Below, piece after piece: positions 1-6,196 of a stretch of DNA of 6,196 bases. Position 1 is the stretch's first letter. The number at the start of each line of letters is the position of its first letter. The translations under genes and the position numbers were made by a program. The stretch is from Deltaproteobacteria bacterium. Lineage in GTDB: Bacteria; Myxococcota_A; UBA796; UBA2385. Location: assembly GCA_016845285.1 (NCBI GenBank), contig JAERSX010000319.1, forward strand, positions 1-6,196. The letters run 5' to 3'. The notes beneath the pieces are model-generated. The model was not told the origin of the DNA. It saw only the letters and a list, made by a program, of their open reading frames with translations, and did no database searches.

Positions 1-908
1 GCCCCGGTCAGCGTGGCCAGATCCGGGCCCACACCCACGAAGCGTCTCCAGCTCGTCGTGTCGCCGGTCTCCAGGCTCTCCGAAGCACGGAAACCGACGA
101 GCACGGGGCCGACCGCGCTCAAGACCTCTTGGAGCGCGGACGGCGGGTAGGGCGCGTCATCGGTGAGCAGGGCGAGAGCCACTTCATTTCGCTGGCCCAC
201 GACACCGAGCCAGCTGCCGTCACTCTCACCGCTTCCATCCAGCCCTTCGACGGGGTGTAGAGGCTCGGCCACGTCGTAGGCAACCATGCCGAAGTCTCCG
301 AGCTGCAAGGCCCGGGGCTCGTCGTTCCATGTGACGGTGGTGGTGACCTCCAACAACCAGCTGTCAGGCTCGAGTCGTAGCTCGGTGACGAAGGCCAGAT
401 CTCCGGCCTCGATGAACTCATCATTCTCGGCGGCGCCGTTGAGCAAGCCCAGCGCCTCGCCGTGGCCACGCACCTCGAGGACGGCGGCCTCGCCGTCCGA
501 GCCGTCAGCCAGCACCTCGATCTGATCAGCCACCGCGACCACGCCGAAGCCGATCATCACCATCATCTCGTCGATGACGTCCCTTCCGGGCACACCCTCG
601 CCGCGAACCACGTCGGCGTCGATGATTCCGCCACCTGCGTCTTCATAGAAGGACCCTTGCCGTACGTCCTGGATGATGAACTGAGCCCGATCGTTGTAGA
701 TCTTGAAGTCGCCGTGACGGCCCTCGGCGCTCACGCCACCGATCAGCGCGGCGTCCGCCTCCACGATGCCCGCCCGCACCTGACCGGCCTCGAGCCGCTC
801 CGAGACGTCCGGCAGCACGGCTTGTGGTGCGGTGTCCACCGGAGCGGTCTTGTCGCCCTTGCACGCCACCAGAGCCAAGCATCCAAGGGGGAGTGTCCAA
901 CGCACCAT
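1..908 (-). CDS. Predicted lipoprotein, N-terminal part (CehA/McbA-like myxobacterial type suspected)
   Basis: This frame stays open from an ATG at 908 to the left edge (302 complete codons, no stop), so the gene is partial at its C-terminus. The start is supported by GGAGG four bases upstream. Residues 1-16 form a short type II signal peptide: Arg3, a hydrophobic stretch, then the lipobox LVAC with Cys16 as the lipidation site. A Thr/Pro/Asp linker follows (TAPVDTAP, 21-28). The product is therefore expected to be exported and membrane-anchored. Residues about 58-110 carry a motif like GDFKIYNDRAQFIIQD, then GGGIIDADVVR, then GRDVIDEM. Residues 287-299 read SWRRFVGVGPDLA. From memory, this order resembles the N-terminal domain of large Myxococcota lipoproteins annotated as CehA/McbA-type metallohydrolases, whose PHP catalytic part would lie further downstream, outside this window. 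No catalytic metal-binding motif is visible here. Lipoprotein status is fairly sure; the family is a tentative inference. Confidence 0.8.
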   Translation of the reverse strand, partial: MVRWTLPLGCLALVACKGDKTAPVDTAPQAVLPDVSERLEAGQVRAGIVEADAALIGGVSAEGRHGDFKIYNDRAQFIIQDVRQGSFYEDAGGGIIDADVVRGEGVPGRDVIDEMMVMIGFGVVAVADQIEVLADGSDGEAAVLEVRGHGEALGLLNGAAENDEFIEAGDLAFVTELRLEPDSWLLEVTTTVTWNDEPRALQLGDFGMVAYDVAEPLHPVEGLDGSGESDGSWLGVVGQRNEVALALLTDDAPYPPSALQEVLSAVGPVLVGFRASESLETGDTTSWRRFVGVGPDLATLTG

Positions 909-1065
909 GGGTCCTCCAACGCCGGCGACACCGACCCTTCCAGGTATCCCTCCCAGCCACCGACGTCCCCTTCCGGCCACAGTCTCAGGCCATGGGTGCC
1001 CCGAGGCCGCGAGTGGCCGTCTGGCGTGATACACCCCGGGACCCCTACCTCTGGAGCAAGCCCAC
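909..1065. promoter_or_regulatory. Divergent spacer between the lipoprotein gene and metK
   Basis: These 157 bases separate two divergent start codons and must hold both promoters if neither gene is read from elsewhere. The only clear signals are the ribosome binding sites: GGAGGA at 917-912 for the lipoprotein gene and GGAG at 1053-1056 for metK. The most AT-rich patch is around GATACA at 1028-1033, a poor -10 match with no recognisable -35 hexamer 17 bases upstream. I see no sigma-54 element and no recognisable SAM or SAH riboswitch before metK. Confidence 0.35.
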
Positions 1066-2229
<1,164 letters not shown>

Positions 2230-2250
2230 GCTCAGGTTCTTCACGAGTCA

Positions 2251-2276
2251 GGGGCGGTCCTTCGGGGCCGCCCCTT
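2251..2276 (+). terminator. Intrinsic terminator of metK with UUCG tetraloop
   Basis: GGGGCGGTCC at 2251-2260 pairs with GGGCCGCCCC at 2265-2274 around a TTCG loop, giving a C(UUCG)G-capped stem of ten pairs including one U-G wobble. A2250-T2275 can add an eleventh pair. TTCTTC follows at 2275-2280, a short and interrupted U-tract. The hairpin begins 22 bases past the metK stop. Read in the opposite direction, the wobble becomes a C-A mismatch and no T-run follows, so the element appears to serve metK rather than cdsA. Confidence 0.88.
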
Positions 2277-2305
2277 CTTCGTGGGGCCGCTCCGCTCGCT
2301 CCAGA

Positions 2306-3100
2306 TCAGCCCAGCAGCGTCCAATAGGCCCAAGCCACAGGGGCGCTGAAGAGCAGGCTGTCGATGCGGTCGAGGATGCCGCCGTGGCCCGGCATGATCT
2401 TCCCCGAGTCCTTGACGCCAAAGCTACGCTTGAACATCGACTCGACGAGGTCGCCCAGCACACCAGCGATGTCGATGAGTGCAGCCACCACGAGAGCATG
2501 CACCCATGGCACCTCAGGCAAGGCCAGGAACTTCACCAGGGCGCCGAAGGCCACGGAGAACACGAGGCCCCCGATGGCCCCCTCCCAGGTCTTCTTGGGG
2601 CTGATGCGCTCGAAGAGCTTGTGCTTCCCGAAGGCACGTCCGGCAAAGTAGGCGCCGGTGTCGCCCATCCAGGTGGCGGCCAACAACAGGAAGATCCAAC
2701 CAACACCGTCGTCGAATCGACGAATCCACACGATGAAGCCCAGCAGCACCGGCAGGTACACCAAGCCAGCGACCAGACGGGTGGCATGGTTCGCAGCATC
2801 TTCGGTTCGCTTGACGCCGAAGAGAGTGGCCAGAAGCACGAGCAGAGCGCCCAGGGCCAGCGCGAGGACCACCTGTTCCCCGGTGCCGTAGGCCATGGCC
2901 ACAAACACGGGCAGGCCACCTGCCACCAGCGCGATCAGCGCGGACCGGTTGGCCTCGGGGGCGGCCATGCGCGACCACTCATCCAGTCCGATGATCAAGG
3001 CCAGGGAGGCCACGACCACGACGCCATGCACACCGCCCCAGATGATGACCGGGACGACCACACTGAGACCGACGACAGCGGCCAGGATGCGTTGGATCAC
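2306..3100 (-). CDS. cdsA: Phosphatidate cytidylyltransferase (CDP-diacylglycerol synthase)
   Basis: This inner-membrane enzyme converts phosphatidic acid and CTP into CDP-diacylglycerol, the precursor of bacterial phospholipids. From the GTG at 3100 it has 264 residues. It is mostly hydrophobic, with about seven or eight likely membrane segments starting with the IQRILAAVVGLSVVVPVII stretch. Diagnostic blocks are GDTGAYFAGR (146-155), SPKKTWEG (167-174) and the C-terminal CDS signature at 221-247: SMFKR, KDSG, then PGHGGILDRID, with its conserved Lys, Asp and His residues. I chose the GTG one base after the uppS stop because the protein then begins as CdsA proteins usually do, directly before the first membrane segment. 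The frame also opens at ATG 3169 and ATG 3160, but those starts would overlap uppS by 59-68 bases and add a polar, non-conserved leader. It is last in the operon; function is certain, the start is probable. Confidence 0.95.
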   Translation of the reverse strand: MIQRILAAVVGLSVVVPVIIWGGVHGVVVVASLALIIGLDEWSRMAAPEANRSALIALVAGGLPVFVAMAYGTGEQVVLALALGALLVLLATLFGVKRTEDAANHATRLVAGLVYLPVLLGFIVWIRRFDDGVGWIFLLLAATWMGDTGAYFAGRAFGKHKLFERISPKKTWEGAIGGLVFSVAFGALVKFLALPEVPWVHALVVAALIDIAGVLGDLVESMFKRSFGVKDSGKIMPGHGGILDRIDSLLFSAPVAWAYWTLLG

Positions 3101-3101
3101 G

Positions 3102-3875
3102 TCAGGCCCCGCCACCGAGCTGTGCCGAGGTCTTGCCAAAGCGCCGTTCCCGGCTGCCATAGGCTGCAAAGGCCGCCTCGAGCTGAGGCTCCCTGAACTC
3201 CGGCCAGGGTGTCTCGGTCACATACAGCTCGGCGTAGGCGATCTGCCACAGCAGGAAGTTGGAGACCCTCATCTCCCCCGAGGTACGGATCAGTAGATCG
3301 GGATCGGGCAGGCCGCGAGTGTAGAGGTGGCGCGAGATGGTGGTCTCGTCGATGTCCTTGGCCTTGAGGCGCCCCCGCTTGACCTGGGTGGCGATCTCCT
3401 GGACGGCATCCACGATCTCGGCCCGTGACCCGTAGGACAGCGCCAGGTTCAGGACCATGCCCGCATTGCGCGCACTGTCTCGGCTGAGACGACGAAGGGG
3501 CAGCTGGACGAACTTGGGCAGGCGGTCGACCTGGCCGATGGCCTGGAGCCGGATCCCGTTGTCCATGATCTCGCTGCGCTCGGACAACACATACTGCTTG
3601 AGCAGTGTCATCAATGCGCCCACCTCGTCGGGCGGACGGCGCCAGTTCTCCGTGGAGAAGCTGTAGAGGGTCAGGGCCTTGACGCCTCTCTTCCGACAAG
3701 CTCGGACGATCTCTCGAACGCTCTCGGCGCCCACCTCGTGGCCCTTGATGCGCGGCAGCCCCTGGGAGCGAGCCCAGCGGCCGTTGCCGTCCATGATGAT
3801 GGCAACATGTCGGGGGACAGGGCCGGCACCGCCGCCCCCCGGGGCGCCTGAAGCGCGAGGGGGTGAAGCGGCCAT
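3102..3875 (-). CDS. uppS: Isoprenyl transferase (di-trans,poly-cis undecaprenyl diphosphate synthase)
   Basis: This cytosolic cis-prenyltransferase condenses isopentenyl diphosphate onto farnesyl diphosphate to make the long polyprenyl diphosphate that becomes the lipid carrier for peptidoglycan and other cell-wall sugars. The 257 residues carry all key family motifs. HVAIIMDGNGRWAR (23-36) contains catalytic Asp29. Further motifs are KGHEVGAESVRE (44-55), YSFSTENWRRP (71-81) and NLALSYGSR (143-151). The C-terminal signature DPDLLIRTSGEMRVSNFLLW (191-210) is followed by Glu216, the likely magnesium ligand. The first 22 residues are an Ala/Pro/Gly-rich leader with no conserved content. The ATG overlaps the frr stop by one base (TGATG) and has GGAGG four bases upstream inside frr, which supports this start and suggests coupled translation. 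Chain length of the product cannot be read from sequence alone, but the operon context points to undecaprenyl diphosphate. Confidence 0.97.
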   Translation of the reverse strand: MAASPPRASGAPGGGGAGPVPRHVAIIMDGNGRWARSQGLPRIKGHEVGAESVREIVRACRKRGVKALTLYSFSTENWRRPPDEVGALMTLLKQYVLSERSEIMDNGIRLQAIGQVDRLPKFVQLPLRRLSRDSARNAGMVLNLALSYGSRAEIVDAVQEIATQVKRGRLKAKDIDETTISRHLYTRGLPDPDLLIRTSGEMRVSNFLLWQIAYAELYVTETPWPEFREPQLEAAFAAYGSRERRFGKTSAQLGGGA

Positions 3876-4438
3876 CAGACCTCCATGACCTCCTTCTCTT
3901 TCTGCGCGGCGAGCTTGTTGACCTCGGCTACGCAGGCGTCGGTGCTCTTCTGGACCTGGTCGAGGAAGCGCTTGAGATCGTCTTCTGTGATCTCCTTCTC
4001 CGCCTCGAGCTCTCGGAACAGCTCGTTGTACTCCTTGCGCACCTGGCGGGCACGGATCCGAAAGTCCTCGGCCAGCTTGCCCACCTGACGGGTCATCTGC
4101 TTCCGACGCTCACCGGTCAGGGGCGGGATCGGCACCCGCACCACCTGCCCGTCGTTCGAGGGATTCAGACCCAAGCCTGCGGCCAAGATGCCCTTCTCGA
4201 TGTCGGAGATGGTGTTCTTGTCCCAGGGGTTCACCACCAGCAGACGAGGATCGGGCGCGCTCACCGTCGCGAGCTGGTTGAGCGGCATCACCGCCCCGTA
4301 GGAAGCCACCTCCACCTTCACCGGCTCCAGGATCTGAGGCGTGGCTCGACCGGTTCGGATCGAAGTGAGGTCGCGCTGGAAGGCCGACGGAACCTTCTTG
4401 AAGTCGTCGGACATGGCATCCAGATATTCTTGCGACAT
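3875..4438 (-). CDS. frr: Ribosome recycling factor
   Basis: RRF works with EF-G to split the post-termination ribosome so that it can be reused. The product has 187 residues, the usual length (E. coli 185), and aligns end to end from memory. The N-terminal helix carries DLTSIRTGRATPQIL (23-37), followed by the beta-domain blocks MPLNQLATVS (51-60) and LLVVNPWDKNTISDIEKGI (66-84). GLGLNPSNDGQVVRVPIPPLT (88-108) and ERRKQM (110-115) lead into the C-terminal helices with EKEITEDDLKR and DQVQKSTD (160-167). The ATG lies nine bases after the pyrH stop. An AGGA ribosome binding site overlaps that stop codon (TAAGGA). The gene sits in the conserved pyrH-frr-uppS order. Nothing is unusual. Confidence 0.98.
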   Translation of the reverse strand: MSQEYLDAMSDDFKKVPSAFQRDLTSIRTGRATPQILEPVKVEVASYGAVMPLNQLATVSAPDPRLLVVNPWDKNTISDIEKGILAAGLGLNPSNDGQVVRVPIPPLTGERRKQMTRQVGKLAEDFRIRARQVRKEYNELFRELEAEKEITEDDLKRFLDQVQKSTDACVAEVNKLAAQKEKEVMEV

Positions 4439-4447
4439 GAGGCTTCC

Positions 4448-5170
4448 TTAGGCGGTGAGGCGGGTCCCGATGTCCTCGCCACACACCGCGCGCATGATGT
4501 TGCCCGGTGTGTTGAGGTCGAACACCAAGATGGGAAGGGCGTTGTCCATGCACAGGCTGACAGCGGTGGCGTCCATGACCCGTAGGCCACGATTGAGCAC
4601 CTCGAGGTACGTGAGCTCATCAAAGCGCTTGGCGTCAGGATCCTTCATGGGATCGCGATCGTAGACGCCATCCACCTTGGTGGCCTTGAGGATCACGTCG
4701 GCATGAATCTCGGCAGCGCGCAAGGCGGCTGCCGTGTCAGTCGAGAAGTAGGGATTGCCCGTGCCTGAACCGAAGATGACCACACGCCCCTTCTCCAAGT
4801 GGCGTACGGCGCGGCGGCGGATGTAGCGCTCAGCCACTTGATCGAGGGCAAGAGCGCTCATCACCCGGGTGAAGCATCCCCGCTGCTCGAGTGCGTCCTG
4901 CAGAGCCAGGGCATTGATGACCGTGGCCAGCATGCCCATATAGTCGGCATGGGCTCGGTCCATTCCACGTGAGGCACCCGCCAGCCCACGAAAGATGTTG
5001 CCGCCGCCGATGACGATGGCAACCTCGACCCCGAGAGCACTGACCTCGTGGATCTCTCGAGCGTAGCGCCGGATGACATCCGGCTGGATACCGAAGCCCT
5101 GGTCTCCGGCGAGCATCTCACCAGAGACCTTGAGCAGGATGCGCTTGTATACGGGAACGTCTTCGGACAT
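4448..5170 (-). CDS. pyrH: Uridylate kinase (UMP kinase)
   Basis: The enzyme phosphorylates UMP to UDP with ATP, the committed step towards UTP, CTP and dTTP. It belongs to the bacterial amino-acid-kinase fold and is normally hexameric and cytosolic. The 240 residues match the family length. YKRILLKVSGE (8-18) contains the phosphate-binding Lys14. IGGGNIFRG (54-62) and DYMGMLATV (76-84) form the UMP and GTP-effector region. GTGNPYFSTDTAA (136-148) and KATKVDGVYDRDP (162-174) are the nucleotide-binding blocks, and the C-terminus contains PGNIMRAVCGEDIGT (222-236). The ATG is eight bases after the tsf stop, and no purine-rich ribosome binding site lies at a normal distance (the bases before it read TCGCCCGG), so translation probably depends on coupling to tsf. 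Function is certain. Confidence 0.98.
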   Translation of the reverse strand: MSEDVPVYKRILLKVSGEMLAGDQGFGIQPDVIRRYAREIHEVSALGVEVAIVIGGGNIFRGLAGASRGMDRAHADYMGMLATVINALALQDALEQRGCFTRVMSALALDQVAERYIRRRAVRHLEKGRVVIFGSGTGNPYFSTDTAAALRAAEIHADVILKATKVDGVYDRDPMKDPDAKRFDELTYLEVLNRGLRVMDATAVSLCMDNALPILVFDLNTPGNIMRAVCGEDIGTRLTA

Positions 5171-5178
5171 CCGGGCGA

Positions 5179-5832
5179 CTAAGCCTGGCCAGCAGCGAGC
5201 TTGGCCACCTCGGCCGCCAGGTCGTCCTGCTTCTTCTCGATACCCTCGCCCATGGCGAAGCGAGCAAAGCGGCGAACCTGGATGTTCTCGCCGATGACGC
5301 CGACAGCCTCACCGAGCACCTGGGCAACCGTCTTCTTGTCGTCCTTGACGAACTTCTGCTCGAGGAGGCAGACCTCGGCGTAGAACTTGCCGATGCGGCC
5401 CGACACGATGCGCTCGGCGATGTGCTCAGGCTTGCCTTCCTCGACGACACGGGCAATCTGGACCGCCTTTTCCTTCTCGACGGCCTCGAGCGGCACATCT
5501 TCCTTGGTCACGTACTCGGGCGACTCTGAGGCAATGTGCATGGCGAGGTCCCTCACGAGATCCTTGAAGGGCTCGCTCCGTGCCGCGAAGTCGGTCTCGC
5601 AGTTGACCTCGATCAGCACCCCGATGGTGCCTCCACCGTGGATGTAGGAGGCCACGGCGCCTTCTGCCGCGGTGCGACCCGCCTTCTTGGCGGCCTTGGT
5701 GATGCCCTTGGTGCGCAGCCAGTCGATGGCATTCTGCACATTGCCATCGCTCTCGGTCAGCGCCTTCTTGCAGTCGAGAATGCCCGCGCCAGTCTTCTGC
5801 CGGAGGGCCTTGATGTCAGCCATGGTGGCCAT
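5179..5832 (-). CDS. tsf: Elongation factor Ts (short form)
   Basis: EF-Ts is the guanine-nucleotide exchange factor that recharges EF-Tu from GDP to GTP during translation. The 217-residue product is the short form, lacking a sizeable part of the core found in E. coli (about 283 residues). The N-terminal UBA-like domain carries signature 1, LRQKTGAGILDCKKAL (10-25). The GRTAAEGAV block (52-60) is followed by signature 2, IEVNCETDFAAR (74-85), with the EF-Tu-contacting Asp81-Phe82. The C-terminal GENIQVRRFARF (181-192) is present, followed by a charged Ala/Lys tail. Signature 2 has Ala83 where the family usually has Val. The start at 5832 is supported by AGGAG six bases upstream; ATG 5823 in the same frame is a weaker alternative. 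It lies between rpsB and pyrH as in most bacteria. Confidence 0.98.
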   Translation of the reverse strand: MATMADIKALRQKTGAGILDCKKALTESDGNVQNAIDWLRTKGITKAAKKAGRTAAEGAVASYIHGGGTIGVLIEVNCETDFAARSEPFKDLVRDLAMHIASESPEYVTKEDVPLEAVEKEKAVQIARVVEEGKPEHIAERIVSGRIGKFYAEVCLLEQKFVKDDKKTVAQVLGEAVGVIGENIQVRRFARFAMGEGIEKKQDDLAAEVAKLAAGQA

Positions 5833-5851
5833 GAGATGCTCCTGTGACGCA

Positions 5852-5886
5852 ACGCCACCACCGGCGCGGACTCGGCCGGGCGGCGT
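5852..5886 (-). promoter_or_regulatory. Strong hairpin in the rpsB-tsf spacer
   Basis: In the mRNA sense, ACGCCGCC (5886-5879) pairs with GGTGGCGT (5859-5852), and the inner CGGC (5878-5875) pairs with GCCG (5865-5862). That makes twelve pairs in all, with a two-base bulge and a nine-base loop. One pair is a G-U wobble that exists only in the transcript sense. The structure starts 17 bases past the rpsB stop and ends eight bases before the tsf ribosome binding site. No U-tract follows, so it is not a standard terminator. It could be an attenuator, an RNase processing site or a brake on tsf translation; which one is not shown by the sequence. Confidence 0.45.
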
Positions 5887-5903
5887 GCGGTGGGGGTTCG
5901 GAA

Positions 5904-6196
5904 TCAGGCTTCTGCAGTGTCGGCGGCAGCCTCAGGCGCAGCAGCTTCGGCGGCAGCCTCAGGTGCAGCAGCCTCGGCGGCAGGCTCAGCAGCCTCAGGC
6001 GCAGCAGCTTCGGCGGCAGCCTCAGGCTCGACATGACGACGCACGATCTCGACATCCTCGACATCCGCGGCAGTGGAGACGACCGCCTGGCCCAGGGCAT
6101 CGCGGCCGGCCACGCCGCCCTCGATGCACGCATCCGCGATGGCAGCGGTGAAGAGTCGAATGCTCTTCATGGCGTCGTCGTTGCCTGGAATGACGT
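5904..6196 (-). CDS. rpsB: 30S ribosomal protein S2, C-terminal end (partial)
   Basis: Only the last 96 residues of this small-subunit ribosomal protein are in the window; the start lies beyond the right edge. The visible part opens with VIPGNDDAMKSIRLFTAAIA, the strongly conserved end of the S2 core (compare the IPGNDDA.RSI block in other bacteria), which makes the assignment firm even though the gene is truncated by the window. After about 30 further residues (ADACIEGG to HVEPE) comes a low-complexity tail of roughly 38 residues made of Ala, Glu and Pro around a repeated AEAAAPEAA unit, ending in ADTAEA. Such acidic Ala-rich tails occur on S2 of some GC-rich bacteria and are expected to be disordered. 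The position upstream of tsf is the universal gene order. Confidence 0.96.
   Translation of the reverse strand, partial: VIPGNDDAMKSIRLFTAAIADACIEGGVAGRDALGQAVVSTAADVEDVEIVRRHVEPEAAAEAAAPEAAEPAAEAAAPEAAAEAAAPEAAADTAEA
5921..6027 (-). repeat. 27-bp in-frame tandem repeat coding the S2 tail
   Basis: Units of 27 bases lie at 5921-5947 and 5948-5974 and differ at only two positions. A 36-base variant at 5975-6010 carries an extra in-frame nine bases, and a partial unit follows at 6011-6027. Each full unit starts CGGCGGCAGCCTCAGG on the plus strand and encodes the nine-residue AEAAAPEAA block of the S2 C-terminus on the minus strand. All changes keep the reading frame. The near identity at DNA level points to recent duplication or slippage rather than codon bias alone. 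Confidence 0.85.

Noticed and set aside
909..1065. Possible SAM or SAH riboswitch before metK
   Set aside because: I could not recognise the conserved core or a convincing set of helices of any known SAM or SAH class, and the spacer is short. A covariance-model search would settle it.
3101..3169. N-terminal extension of CdsA from ATG 3169 or 3160
   Set aside because: It would overlap uppS by 59-68 bases and encode a polar leader not typical of CdsA; GTG 3100 gives the usual start before the first membrane segment.
2384..3196. A 270-codon plus-strand open frame antisense to cdsA
   Set aside because: It is rich in His, Gln and Gly with no motifs, and lies opposite a clear CdsA with a complete family signature.
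5921..6027. CRISPR-like array
   Set aside because: The 27-bp units are directly adjacent with no unique spacers and are translated in frame as the S2 tail.

Overview
The window is GC-rich chromosomal DNA from a bacterium. It carries the classical rpsB-tsf-pyrH-frr-uppS-cdsA housekeeping operon on the minus strand, which occupies roughly the right-hand two thirds. A convergent metK gene lies on the plus strand, and the N-terminal part of a lipoprotein gene diverges from metK at the left edge. The lineage is inferred, not proven. The short EF-Ts, the style of the MetK sequence and the lipoprotein (Cys followed by a Thr/Asp/Pro-rich linker, then a domain like that of large Myxococcota lipoproteins) all suggest Myxococcota or a related former delta-proteobacterial lineage.

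Layout, left to right. Positions 1-908 (minus) encode the first 302 residues of a lipoprotein whose C-terminus lies outside the window. Positions 909-1065 are the divergent spacer between it and metK. Positions 1066-2229 (plus) are metK, followed by an intrinsic terminator at 2251-2274 with a UUCG-capped stem. From 2306 to the right edge every gene is on the minus strand. In transcription order these are rpsB (C-terminal end only, with an Ala/Glu/Pro repeat tail), a 71-nt spacer with a strong hairpin, tsf, pyrH, frr, uppS and cdsA. From tsf to cdsA the genes are 1-9 nt apart or overlap by one base, so they very probably form one translationally coupled transcript.

Functionally the operon joins translation (ribosomal protein S2, elongation factor Ts, ribosome recycling factor), pyrimidine nucleotide supply (UMP kinase, which feeds UTP and CTP synthesis) and envelope lipid building (undecaprenyl-PP synthase for the peptidoglycan/O-antigen carrier, and CDP-diacylglycerol synthase, which uses CTP). 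MetK supplies S-adenosylmethionine. The operon stops at cdsA here: the dxr and rseP genes that often follow in other bacteria are replaced by the convergent metK.

I found no evidence of an undescribed system, mobile element, CRISPR array, tRNA or riboswitch. The least ordinary items are the partial lipoprotein, the in-frame 27-bp tandem repeat that codes the S2 tail, the spacer hairpin before tsf, and the unusual TDFAAR motif in EF-Ts.
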